Origin: Patiria pectinifera
Lineage: Eukaryota; Echinodermata; Asteroidea; Valvatida; Asterinidae
Assembly: GCA_029964075.1 (NCBI GenBank)
Contig: CM057129.1
Span: 17,971,430-18,035,429, forward strand
Length of the DNA: 64,000 bases
Direction of reading: 5' to 3'
This document shows positions 56,901-64,000 of this stretch, piece by piece. Every line of letters begins with the position of its first letter. Positions within the stretch are counted from its first letter, which is position 1. Position numbers and translations under genes: made by a program. The notes below the pieces were generated by a model. It saw only the letters and a program-made list of their open reading frames with translations, was not told where the DNA came from and did no database searches.

Positions 56901-57163
56901 AAAAGGAAGAATGCCAGAAATCACCAACAGAAAAACTTGAGAATGGGATTTGTTCGACGAACTCCAGAGAACTGGACGATGGTTTCTGCCAGAACTTGCT
57001 CACCCTTTCGGAGCATTCTGTGCAAGGATCGGGAAGACTCGATGATCAGGTTTCAATCAATTGTTCATCAGGGTCTCCCAAAGACTTCAACAAAAACCCT
57101 GAACTTTGTAGTGAGGATGACAAACACATTGGCTCTCCTACCAAGAGAGTTAAGGTGAATTAG
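50910..57163 (+). CDS. SIRT6: SIRT6, NAD-dependent protein deacylase, complete
   Basis: Joined exons: 50910-50975, 51785-51912, 52573-52755, 54111-54170, 54638-54727, 55066-55146, 55670-55793, 56498-57163. All frames join, giving 465 aa. The start [20 protein letters not shown] is colinear with vertebrate SIRT6 up to about residue 165. NAD-binding HTGAGIS is at 50-56, [13 protein letters not shown] at 60-72, SQNVDGLH at 112-119, catalytic His at 133 (LHGN), and zinc Cys 141, 144, 166 and 175. LGTSLQI and [20 protein letters not shown] complete the Rossmann fold. Known role: nuclear chromatin deacetylase/deacylase and mono-ADP-ribosyltransferase in DNA repair and metabolism. The C-terminal tail is about 110 aa longer than the human one, with sumoylation-like VKEE, VKVE and IKKE, and ends SPTKRVKVN, like the human PPKRVK nuclear signal. 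Confidence 0.97.
51137..51326. mobile_element. hAT-like MITE, copy 2
   Basis: 190 bp flanked by a perfect 8-bp duplication AAGAATTC (51129-51136 and 51327-51334), the hAT hallmark. The ends GGAAAAAATGTTGCAACCTG and the complement of the same (GCAACATTTTATCC) form a long inverted repeat. In SIRT6 intron 1. Confidence 0.85.
51585..51655. repeat. tRNA-like scrap in SIRT6 intron 1
   Basis: GGGGTTCGAACCAGGGTCCC followed by a CCCAGCTCGTTAAGCTGGG hairpin, resembling T-arm and anticodon-arm remnants. No complete cloverleaf can be drawn. Confidence 0.35.
51785..51912 (+). CDS. SIRT6: SIRT6 exon 2: NAD-binding loop
   Basis: [11 protein letters not shown] to [17 protein letters not shown]; carries the GAGxS NAD motif. 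Acceptor TTTTTAG, donor CAG|GTACAG, phase 2. Confidence 0.96.
51950..52200. mobile_element. MITE-like repeat (family M3), copy 2
   Basis: Inverted relative to 17890-18135. The left AAATAGTTCTGCTTCCGATT and right GAATCAGAACTATTTT form imperfect terminal inverted repeats. In SIRT6 intron 2. Confidence 0.6.
52266..52407 (+). mobile_element. tRNA-SINE (family 2)
   Basis: A partial tRNA-like head (GCAGGAGATCGTGGGTTCAG, B box GGTTCAGATCC) continues into the tail AACTTTCACTCGGGAGGTAA to GTCGGTGAAGGGCAAAAC, shared with both arms of the element at 38928-39142. In SIRT6 intron 2. Confidence 0.65.
52573..52755 (+). CDS. SIRT6: SIRT6 exon 3
   Basis: [20 protein letters not shown] to [15 protein letters not shown]. 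Acceptor GAATCAG, donor AAG|GTTTGT, phase 2. Confidence 0.96.
52756..52985. mobile_element. GCTTAGCAG / CCATGAAATTG inverted-repeat element, decayed
   Basis: The 3' part CTGCTTAGCAGCCCCATGAAATTG resembles the termini of the elements at 53141-53402 and 62072-62645. The 5' end is eroded (CCAATTTCTTTGAGCTTACA). In SIRT6 intron 3. Confidence 0.45.
53141..53402. mobile_element. 262-bp MITE with 24-bp perfect-type inverted ends
   Basis: The left TAATTTCATAGCACTGCTTA (ACAG) is mirrored by the right CTGTTAAGCAGTGCTATGAA (ATTG). Interior noncoding. In SIRT6 intron 3. Confidence 0.75.
53652..53965 (+). mobile_element. piggyBac-like MITE (family PB1)
   Basis: TTAA flanks at 53652-53655 and 53962-53965; left end ACCCTCCC, right end AGGAGCGT, so the termini are slightly decayed. 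The body matches the 35481 copy (ATCAATCAAGCGACTG, TTTGATACAGCC, TTTGACT). In SIRT6 intron 3. Confidence 0.62.
54111..54170 (+). CDS. SIRT6: SIRT6 exon 4: catalytic His and first zinc pair
   Basis: [20 protein letters not shown], with His133, Cys141 and Cys144. Acceptor TTTCACAG, donor AA|GTAAGA. Confidence 0.95.
54196..54488 (-). mobile_element. tRNA-SINE (family 3), full-length
   Basis: On the minus strand: tRNA-like head (A box TGGCCTCGTGG with one mismatch, B box GGTTCGAGTCC), a body with CTTGAGCAAGGCGC, then TGTAAAGCGCTTTGATCTTA and TATATAGCGC-type 3' end, and an AT-rich TTATTATTATT tail. The AAGCGC tail type is common in marine invertebrate SINEs. In SIRT6 intron 4. Confidence 0.75.
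54638..54727 (+). CDS. SIRT6: SIRT6 exon 5: second zinc pair
   Basis: [20 protein letters not shown] to GKC, with Cys166 and Cys175. The zinc ribbon is two residues shorter here than in human SIRT6. Donor CAG|GTAACG. Confidence 0.94.
55066..55146 (+). CDS. SIRT6: SIRT6 exon 6
   Basis: [20 protein letters not shown] to HSR. The acceptor is TGAAG|AGG, chosen because it restores the [12 protein letters not shown] frame; the AG two bases later would not. Confidence 0.93.
55147..55669 (+). other. SIRT6: SIRT6 intron 6
   Basis: 523 bp, AT-rich. No repeat or RNA gene seen. Intron 5 (54728-55065) is likewise plain. Confidence 0.7.
55670..55793 (+). CDS. SIRT6: SIRT6 exon 7
   Basis: [20 protein letters not shown] to NLQPTKH, the second half of the Rossmann fold. 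Acceptor GTTCAG, donor CAC|GTAAGA, phase 0. Confidence 0.96.
55794..56497 (+). other. SIRT6: SIRT6 intron 7
   Basis: 704 bp. Short open frames inside it (55971-56153, 56159-56344) have no coding support. A C-run follows GGCCAGGT near 56372. Confidence 0.6.
56498..57163 (+). CDS. SIRT6: SIRT6 exon 8: fold end, long disordered tail, stop
   Basis: [20 protein letters not shown] to TKRVKVN and TAG. After about residue 275 the tail is rich in Lys, Glu and Ser and appears disordered. Confidence 0.95.
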   Translation, partial: DKHANLRVHGYVDEVMSKVMTHLGLTIPEYTGPRIVMTSVRSSKKMDGALKVTKERKQNVKRTQQNVEDKKGKVSEQLSVKEESEPRPKNSCHKLPTRSGILSQGNDLKSRSEFSQNGVTDVVKVEQSENSTCIKKEECQKSPTEKLENGICSTNSRELDDGFCQNLLTLSEHSVQGSGRLDDQVSINCSSGSPKDFNKNPELCSEDDKHIGSPTKRVKVN

Positions 57164-58150
57164 AATGACCAATTTTATACTGTGAACTTCTTTTGATAAG
57201 TTTTTATTAATGTGTACGTGACGCTCTAGAAAAAGAAAGCCAGACTAGGACCTTGAGTGCTACATGCAAAACGAAATCAGGCCAACTTTACTCACTCTTT
57301 AGCCAGCAAAATTCTCCAAAATTTTCATTTGGCAAAGAAAAGGTCCTCAGTATTTCACCAACCAAGTTTGAAGACTCAATTCAATTTTTAAAGGAGACTT
57401 TTCTTCAATATTTTGCACATGAGAGGGAAGTCAAGAAGTTTCAAAACGAGGCTAAAGACTAGACTTTTACATGTCCAACCATGGCCCTACTGTTTGAAAA
57501 GACTGACCTCTTCCTTCATTGTCATTAGTCTGGTGGTTGACTTTGGAGAAATGTGTAGAAATAGGGACTAGTACCAGACATACCCGTACCCGATGTTTCT
57601 TTTGACACAGTTGATTGATGCAGTACTGAAGGGTTGTTGGACTGGTTGTTTTAGGTGCCAGTCTATTTTCTTGTTGTGCATGTTTTCAATACCTTAAGTT
57701 TTAGGACTCTCATACATGGTATTGAGAGTGCCAAATTTTCCGACTGGAAAAAAACCCAGTCACTTGGACCGATTTTTGAAACTGGGATTTTGGGTTAATT
57801 GGAAAAGGACATTGAATAAGCTTTCCAATGATGTAAAGAATATGAAAATTGGATAAAATCTGATCGAGTTATTTTCAGTTCCCAAGTTTCAGGCCTGAGA
57901 AGTTTTTTTTCTTTTGTTCGCATCCCAAATGATTGCTCCTTAGGAAATTTGCAAATTAACATAACTGAAAGTGAATTATTTTCATTATTCTAGCTTTTAA
58001 CGCCTAAATCTGAATTTCAATCATTTTTGCCTGTTGAATGTATCATAGGATTTAAATACCTTTATGAGACTTTGGACTGGTTTTGTGCTGGGTCATATAA
58101 TTATATGCATTCCTTTGTTTCAATAAACAAAAGATAGTTTGACCTGGCGC
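57164..58150 (+). other. SIRT6: SIRT6 3' UTR
   Basis: The canonical AATAAA at 58122-58127 would give a 3' UTR of about 980 nt. A second AATAAA-like site lies near 58203. A 69-codon open frame at 57253-57462 sits within the UTR without homology. Confidence 0.65.
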
Positions 58151-58442
58151 CAAACGAAAATGGATTTTGTGTTCGTTTGTTTCTTCTTCCAAGACCAAGA
58201 AAAATAAATTACTCAAAAACATTGTAATGATTGTGCATTGTTTGTTGGAAAGTACAATAGTTCAATAATTAAAATTCCTTGTTTTTTTTATATATATATT
58301 AGAAGTATGTATAACTCATACAACTGAAAATCGTAACTTTTCATGAATTATTTGACTAAATTAAATTTTGGCATTCATTGTGAAGGGGGGGGGTTCAGAA
58401 AAGACTCTGAATCGCCTCAATCGCAAGTATGGATATTATAAA

Positions 58443-58470
58443 TAGCGCCCTCTTCCGATAGAGGGCGCTA
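58443..58470. promoter_or_regulatory. Inverted pair of AGAGGGCGCTA motifs before C9orf85
   Basis: TAGCGCCCTCT, a six-base spacer, then AGAGGGCGCTA: a perfect 11-bp inverted repeat about 95-120 bp upstream of the C9orf85 start codon. The right half with its flank (CCGATAGAGGGCGCTA) resembles the CTCF core. It could be an insulator or promoter element between SIRT6 and C9orf85. Confidence 0.45.
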
Positions 58471-58563
58471 AATACAGGTAGTGGTGCACATGGCAAATTG
58501 GCAGAAAGTTGTATCACAGTTTGGTCGAGATTTTAGTAACAAAAATCGTGTGTTTACAAGAAA

Positions 58564-58769
58564 ATGAGTTCGCAGAAGAGCAAACCCCCAAAGAAGTCGC
58601 AAAGATATCAGAATACCACAGCCTTTAAAAATGACTTGCACGACACGAGTCGGAAAACAAAAGCCCTGAATCAAATGGTCGTCGGCGGAGTGTGCTCTCG
58701 TTGCAAAGAACAGATTGAATGGAAGATCAAATACAAGAAATACAAACCGCTAACGCAGGCAAAGAAATG
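58564..58769 (+). CDS. C9orf85: C9orf85 exon 1
   Basis: 68 codons plus two bases. It ends QAKK and the TG of Cys69, split across the intron. Donor GTGAGT. Confidence 0.94.
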
Positions 58770-60521
58770 GTGAGTTAGCTCCACTTTTTTCCAGACATAA
58801 CATTGTTAATTGTGCATGCGTAAAGTCTATGGATAGTTGAATATTTAGAACTTTTAGAAGAATTTTCTTCCTAAATCTGAAATGAAATCTTTGAAATTAA
58901 AGACAAAAGTTAGTAGGCATACAAAAATAAATATGTGCCTTCTAAAGTTCTAGTTCTATTCTAAAGTTCTAGCATTATCTGTATCTGTATCACTCTCCGT
59001 ACAAACACCTGGTAAGGTTGTCGTCGTACGTTGGGCAAGGGTCTAGATCAGCAACAGAGGTGACACTGCATCGGGGTGGGTGGGGCCGGGGAAGGGGTTG
59101 GGAAGGGGGCCCGGGTGGGTCGAGGAGGCATACATGGGGGCCATGTGTAAAAAGTTAGGCTTGGAAGAATTAACTTGCTTACAGTACAAAAAAAATAACA
59201 TGTATCAATAATCAATCATCTTTCAACAACAGCGTGAAGTGCGAACAAAAAACAGTCACCCAGGCATACCACATTATGTGCAAACCGTGTGCTGCGTCTG
59301 CTGATGTCTGTGCGAAGTGTGGAAAGAATGAAATAGTTACAGGGTAAGTACATTTAACATGAAGTAAAACTTCAGCAGGGGCTGTTGTATACAAATACAA
59401 CATGGTTTCACTTTTTCTTTTTTTGAACATCTTGGGACCTAACACTGAGTTACATGTATCCAGTCATAAGGCCAAAAAAAAAAAAAATATTCGGTCTCTG
59501 GTCAGACCATGGAGGAATAAGAACACATGGTCAGACCAAAGTTCCGGAATTGACGCGGCGACGCAGCTTTTTTTTTTCTTTTTTCTTCAAGCTTGGATTG
59601 TACAGACAAGGTGGGTACTACTTTGCTTTTTTGTCCTGGTTATTACATTGGGTCCTCTCTTAATTTGCCTTTTCTGCTCTCTGGTGCTTGCCTGCAATTC
59701 TCATTCCTTCCTTTGGTCTTTTAAAAAAAAAAAATTCTGTTGGCTCCGCTTGGAACATTTTGGAAAAAAATTGAAAAGCATGAAAAAAAATGATTAAAAC
59801 CAGAGAGACCTAACTTATTTTTTTTTTGGCCTAAGACTCCTGTGTTTGAATTTTCCCCAATTTTTATCCATTGAATGGAAGTTGAAGTCAACATTTTGAA
59901 TTTCATAATGGTCATCAATTCGCAATTGTTCAATATGTTGTAAATTGTAATGCTTTTGTTTCTTTCAAAATACACATTTATTGCCCTTGATTGGATGGGC
60001 CAAGTCAGGACACAAAATAATGCAAAAAATAGAACATTACACACGTACACACATTGTACATCATATACAGGGTGCCTTGATGTGCGATATTCTGGAAAAA
60101 CCCGCAGGTTGTTTTTTTAAAGTCAACCTATACGCTCTATTGAGCGTGGGTACATGTTAGAAATGGCATTAAAATGCTCTTTAAACTGTCCTCTTCACCA
60201 TTGAGGGGTACTCATCCACAGATTCAATAAAACAAGCTTTTTATTCTCATCCATCCTTACTCCAGACAGGGGCTTTCACCAGCTGAGGAGGCATCCCAGG
60301 CCAGCCAGCTCCAGGCCGAGCTCAGGCACCTCACGGAGAGACAGCGACGGTCCTTCTTCCGATACCAGGCCAAGGGGGGACAAGATGGGGACGATCATGG
60401 GAGCACTAAGGAGGAGCGACCCACGAGCAAGGGCCAAGAATTGGATGAGGAAGACTGTGAATCTGGGAAAGATGAGAATTCGGAAGACTGCGAGTTGGAT
60501 GATAGGACTTGTGGAACTTGA
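58564..60521 (+). CDS. C9orf85: C9orf85 orthologue (DUF2039), complete
   Basis: Joined exons 58564-58769, 59233-59343, 60266-60521; frames join to 190 aa (human is about 180). It starts MSSQKSKPPKKSQRYQNTTA, colinear with the family start MSSQKG..RPQKHQNT.FKND. Four CxxC pairs (44/47, 69/72, 85/88, 95/98) probably bind zinc; the core GVCSRCKEQIEWKIKYKKYK and AYHIMCKPCA to VCAKCGK is the DUF2039 signature. The C-terminus is Arg/Gln-rich then acidic (DEEDCESGKDENSEDCELDD). Molecular function is not established for the family. It lies about 0.4 kb after the SIRT6 poly(A) signal, same strand. Confidence 0.95.
59073..59120 (+). other. G-quadruplex motif in C9orf85 intron 1
   Basis: GGGGTGGGTGGGGCCGGGG has loops of 1, 1 and 2 bases, a very strong G4 pattern. 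It is followed by GGGG, GGG, GGGGG and GGG runs. On the sense strand, so possible in both DNA and pre-mRNA. Confidence 0.75.
59233..59343 (+). CDS. C9orf85: C9orf85 exon 2: zinc core
   Basis: CVKCEQKTVTQAYHIMCKPC to VCAKCGKNEIVT; acceptor CAACAG, donor GTAAGT, phase 2. Confidence 0.95.
59344..60265 (+). other. C9orf85: C9orf85 intron 2
   Basis: 922 bp. Long A and T runs (near 59475, 59572, 59722, 59818) keep frames open by chance. No repeat family identified. Confidence 0.6.
60266..60521 (+). CDS. C9orf85: C9orf85 exon 3 and stop
   Basis: GQGLSPAEEASQASQLQAEL to LTERQRRSFFRYQAK, then an acidic tail and TGA at 60519-60521. Acceptor ACTCCAG. Confidence 0.93.
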
Positions 60522-60911
60522 AGTGCTTTGATTGTCTCTGCGTCATGGTTGTTGCCCAACTTGCTCTCACGAGGGCCCACAAATCATCACGAGACATCCA
60601 GTCTCAACTATGACAAAAGCATTCCCTTAATCAACTGTTACTTGTGAAATGATTTGTGATTTAGTGTTGACAGGGCTTGTGTTGGACTTGATTACATCAC
60701 TGCAGATAACCACCTTTCCTGAAAATTGAAATCATACTCGTTATTCCGAGTGTCCATATTAATTTAAGTCTGACAGGTGCCCTACATCAAAGACAATAAG
60801 TAAGATCAATTCCTGCAAGAAACGTGCTACATGGAAAGGCATACAACAAAGATTTGTCCACCTGGTTAGCGGATACGTCATCCAAGATATAGCAAGAATT
60901 GCCAAAAAACA

Positions 60912-60917
60912 AATAAA
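60912..60917 (+). promoter_or_regulatory. C9orf85: Candidate C9orf85 poly(A) signal
   Basis: First AATAAA after the stop codon within about 400 bp downstream. Confidence 0.4.
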
Positions 60918-61165
60918 TTTGATATTGGCGTTGAAGATTACAAGATCGCTCAAATTGGAGAAATTAATAATTTTAAAACTTAATAATGAAAACTGCTCTA
61001 CAAAAACTTTGTCATCTGCTTCCAGCCAACAGTTGGTGCTTTCATCAGCTGTTACATCCACATTTTGCCACAAAATTGACTATCTCCGTTCATCTAGGCC
61101 TCTAACTGTAAATTAAAAATGAAATCCTTGTCTAACGACTACCATATGGCCATAGTCATAAGATA

Positions 61166-61239
61166 TATGGACGAGGAAGACTGTGAATCTGGGACGGATG
61201 ATAATTCAGATGACAATTTAGTTCAGCCAACATTTTGAA
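61166..61239 (+). pseudogene. Partial duplicate of the C9orf85 C-terminal tail
   Basis: ATGGACGAGGAAGACTGTGA encodes MDEEDCESGTDDNSDDNLVQ then PTF and a stop. This matches LDEEDCESGKDENSEDCEL of exon 3 at both DNA and protein level. It may be a relic of a tandem duplication or an alternative last exon. Confidence 0.55.
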
Positions 61240-61244
61240 AAAGA

Positions 61245-62070
61245 CTTGATGCCCTTTGATGTGGCATTTCACAATTACCGTCAAGAAATCACTGAATGGC
61301 AAGCTGAGAGTTGCTTTAGTTTCTTTATAGATGAAATTTATTAATCATTATAATTTCACTGTCTGAAGCACAAGAAATGGTTCTTTGCACAATATTTGAA
61401 ACTTAAGGAATACCATATTGTTTTGTGGGTCACAGATGTGCAAGAAAAAATTCAAACTTGTTAAGTGTGCTCATGTCAAGAAATCCACACAATATTTGAT
61501 TTTTTTTCTTTCAAATTAGAAGAAAAGTTTTATTCACAATAGTGGAAGGGTCGAAGTGGTATAAAAATGCCCCTCTAACCTTTTTTGGAGGAGTAATAAT
61601 TATATTATGTAAAAAATGACAATTTAAACCAATTCAGAACTTGTAAGTTAAATTTCCATATCATGGAAATACATATTAAAAAAAAAGGGAGAAAATTTCA
61701 AATGTCATGAATCATAAATGCAGCTCGTTCCTGTTTAAATTACATAATTTTTAAGGGGACAGCATATTGTAAGGTAGCATGAGTTTATTCTTACATGTTC
61801 TTACATATATGTTAGCTACAGTACCATGAACTTCTTTTGCATTGTCGGTGTCTTAATTAAAAAGCGAGGCCTACTGCAATGCATTTCATGAAAATGAAGC
61901 AGACACAAATTTAAATAGTTCAAAGTTCCCCAAACAACATTTGTTCAATTTGAAAAAGAGTCGCACTTTATTAAAAACTCTTTACAAAGTAGTATGTGTA
62001 GTTGCAGTGACAATAGTGTGGCCTGTTTCGTGGTGGTGGAAACCTCCCACAATCCAAGAAATGACCAACC
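61245..62070. other. Intergenic, AT-rich
   Basis: No gene or repeat family recognised; several A-rich runs (61677-61690). Confidence 0.55.
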
Positions 62071-62071
62071 T

Positions 62072-62645
62072 GGGCCCAATATCATGGCTCCGCTTACTGT
62101 CGGCAAAAAACCCCTGCTTTCTGTAGCAGAAATGGTCAGCATATTTTGAGGAATTTTGGCTTAGGCACATGCGTACGTCCTGTAACTTGGCATTCCAGTC
62201 TTAGGATTAGCACAGAATTCGGGCGATTCACAATGCAGTGCGCCACCAAGAGTTTGCCACGAAGAGTTCATTTTTCCCAGAGCATTGTGGGAGATGGTCG
62301 ACAAATTCACAGCGCAGGACATTTGAAATTGTTCGTTTTTCCAGTCAGTAGTTTCGTAAAGGTATGCTTCGAGTATCTGTTTTGCCCATTTGTTTTCTTT
62401 TTATCAATGTGGTGTTTTTTTTGTGAGGCGGCAGAACGCTATGCCCCAATCTATAACAAATTAGTTCCAGGTTGTCTACTGACACTCATTCAAATGGGCC
62501 ATGTTTTGTCGACCGTAAACTAGAAAATGGACTCGTGGTGGCCCACTGCATTGTGGATCGCCCGAATTTCTTCACTAGCACAGAAGGGCGATTGTAAGCG
62601 CAGGGTTCTGTGGTTAGCAGGGCCATGAAATTGGCCCATGAAATT
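62072..62645. mobile_element. Nested inverted-repeat elements (outer pair)
   Basis: The outer left end GGGCCCAATATCATGGCTCC (GCTTA) is mirrored by GTTAGCAGGGCCATGAAATT (GGCCCA), the same terminus type as 53141-53402. A second inverted pair of about 34 bp lies inside (62214-62247 and 62538-62572). Confidence 0.6.
62214..62572. mobile_element. 359-bp inner inverted-repeat element
   Basis: The left GAATTCGGGCGATTCACAAT (GCAGTGCGCCACCA) and right TGGTGGCCCACTGCATTGTG (GATCGCCCGAATTTC) are near-perfect complements, about 33 bp. The interior has a 125-codon frame without homology. Confidence 0.65.
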
Positions 62646-62822
62646 GAGCCCTGATTTCGTGGGGAACAATGAGATAATGACCATTCAGGAGTTGACTGGG
62701 GGGCGGGGGCCTGGTTGATGCCCCTTTAATAAACAGACGGTGCACTTATGGGCCCTTTGCATTGTTGGGTTCAAAGGGACGCTGGAGTGGCACGCTTCGG
62801 CTGTTTGCACAGGTTAACTTTA

Positions 62823-63118
62823 GGGGAGTCAGGTTGGCGTAGCGGTACTTTCCTCGCCTTCCACCACTGTGACCCGGGTTCGAATCCGGCCTCGGCCAAT
62901 ATGTGGATTGGGTTTTCAGTCCCTACCTGATTCCGTGGGTTTTCCCCAGAATATTCTTCTGGGCTTTTCCTCCCGCCTCTAAAACTGTAACTTCTTCTCA
63001 TTGTCTTCTCTCCACAGGTTTCTTCAGGCTTGCGAGCTACAGTGCCTAGGGCGCTTTTGAGGAATCCTTGGTTTCATTACCAGAAATGATTAATAATAAT
63101 AATAATAATAATAATAAC
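62823..63118 (+). mobile_element. tRNA-SINE (family 1), full-length
   Basis: A box TGGCGTAGCGG (62835-62845) and B box GGTTCGAATCC (62877-62887) are both perfect. The body has CCTGATTCCGTGGGTTTTCC, the 3' part TTTGGTTTCATTACCAGAAA, and the tail is (ATA)n at 63090-63118. A second, decayed copy is at 253-485. Confidence 0.85.
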
Positions 63119-63119
63119 T

Positions 63120-63680
63120 CTAACTCTGCCAGACACAAGACAGTAAACAGCTGTACAAGTGTTGGAACTTGCTGCACTGAACCATCAAGAACACTGCATT
63201 AACTGAGGCAATGGGAGCTAGTCCCATTAAACAATGCCACAGTTGTATCCTGCTGAGGCGCCTTGGCCTTGACATTTTGAGATTTGTGACCCATTGGATC
63301 TTGTTTATACTGGGCAAGCCTCTCATTTTGACAAATGTTGCGTGTTGCGACAAGATCAGAGCTCGGCAACGCATACATGGATGCAAGTCCTGCAATTACA
63401 CAATTCCTGATTTTATTCGAATATACTTTTCTCACGCCTCAAATTCTCAATGAAAATGCCGGAGACCACCGACGTCACAGAGTAACATCACAAACATCTT
63501 TTGTCTCGCACGTGCAGCCTCGATTTTGTTCCAACGTGACAATTCATTAAAAAAGAGCAAATTACAAAACACATCTCGTATGTTTCAAATTTTGTAAGGT
63601 CTCCTGCCCCCTTTGGTGCATGCTTTTTCCCACTGGCCCTGGATCTGATCATTGGTGACTTCTTAGGCGCATGTCCCTGC
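63120..63680. other. Unassigned sequence before the possible exon
   Basis: Overlapping frames on both strands (63120-63395, 63211-63453, 63488-63691). None has a recognised motif. It could include the 3' UTR of the minus-strand gene suggested at 63682-63801. Confidence 0.4.
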
Positions 63681-63681
63681 C

Positions 63682-63801
63682 TCAGACCCACTGCTGGGCC
63701 GTGTTTGCAGACAGGTCAAGCAACCTCCAAGCTGCGCTGGGGTCTAAGATCTCCTGGTCTCTGCACAGCACCCAGACATAGGTTACCCTCATTACTTTGT
63801 C
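63682..63801 (-). CDS. Possible terminal exon of an unidentified minus-strand gene
   Basis: After a good acceptor (CCGTTTTTTGCAG), 40 codons read DKVMRVTYVWVLCRDQEILD then PSAAWRLLDLSANTAQQWV and TGA. Composition and acceptor look genuine. The rest of the gene would lie right of the window. I do not recognise the protein, and chance cannot be excluded. Confidence 0.35.
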   Translation of the reverse strand, partial: DKVMRVTYVWVLCRDQEILDPSAAWRLLDLSANTAQQWV

Positions 63802-64000
63802 CTGCAAAAAACGGAGAATAAAGTGTTCTGGTTGAGTTCTTCACAATCATGACAAGGCTATCACAATTCCAGTCACAAATACATCAAATAAAAGTCACTT
63901 TACCACAGCTAGTTCATGCAAAGTATTAACTTATCTTTATTTTCCAGTAATGATTCTAAGCCCTGAATATCTGAACCCAAGAACTGAATGTGTGAAACAG

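Noticed and set aside
57253..57462. 69-aa ORF in the SIRT6 3' UTR (SPTKFEDSIQFLKETF)
   Set aside because: Lies 90 bp after a good stop with conserved C-terminal signal, no splice sites, no homology.
63488..63691. Minus-strand frame MGLRQGHAPKKSPMIRSRAS
   Set aside because: Overlaps the proposed terminal exon in another frame and has no acceptor or homologue; the 63682-63801 frame has the better splice signal.

Overview
This is a 64 kb, AT-rich, intron-rich eukaryotic window. It reads like a marine invertebrate deuterostome, most likely an echinoderm. That placement is an inference from the gene set (an alpha-2-macroglobulin-like thioester protein, SIRT6, a C9orf85/DUF2039 orthologue), intron sizes of about 0.3-3.5 kb, and dense short transposons and tRNA-derived SINEs. 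No single marker proves the phylum.

Layout. (1) Positions 1-20340, minus strand: the first 13 coding exons (685 residues) of a secreted alpha-2-macroglobulin (A2M)-like protein. It has a signal peptide, macroglobulin domains MG1-MG5 and the start of the next domain. The bait, thioester and receptor-binding parts lie beyond the left edge. A TATA box sits about 130 bp upstream of the start codon. One intron is GC-AG, and one MG5 loop carries a small tandem-repeat insertion. The introns are full of MITEs, foldback elements and simple repeats. (2) 20340-23930: intergenic, with a large foldback element. (3) 23960-30252: a tandem array of about 41 tRNA-like units, roughly 154 bp each. Each consensus unit has perfect-consensus Pol III A and B boxes on the minus strand followed by T-runs, and there is trimeric higher-order structure. 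This is the most unusual object in the window. (4) 30253-32820: a direct duplication carrying two broken CCHC gag-like fragments, separated by a 21-bp minisatellite. (5) 32820-42950: no recognised gene; several inverted-repeat elements and SINEs. (6) 42985-46579: a second array of the same 21-bp minisatellite, then a 3-kb element with about 30-bp terminal inverted repeats. Inside it, two decayed Penelope-like retroelement fragments diverge from a CAG/CGG repeat. (7) 46580-50900: noncoding, with a GACTCGAGTC cluster and a 30-bp minisatellite just upstream of SIRT6. (8) 50910-57163, plus strand: a complete 8-exon SIRT6 gene (465 aa) with all catalytic and zinc residues. (9) 58564-60521, plus strand: a complete 3-exon C9orf85/DUF2039 orthologue (190 aa), with a second copy of its acidic C-terminal tail about 0.7 kb downstream. 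(10) 60522-64000: inverted-repeat elements, a full-length tRNA-SINE, and a possible terminal exon of an unknown minus-strand gene.

The three clear genes are not a pathway: one is an extracellular protease-inhibitor/immune-type protein, one a nuclear NAD-dependent deacylase, one a conserved putative zinc protein. The accessory content is mostly non-autonomous elements (hAT-like, piggyBac-like, unclassified TIR/foldback, three or more SINE families) and satellites.
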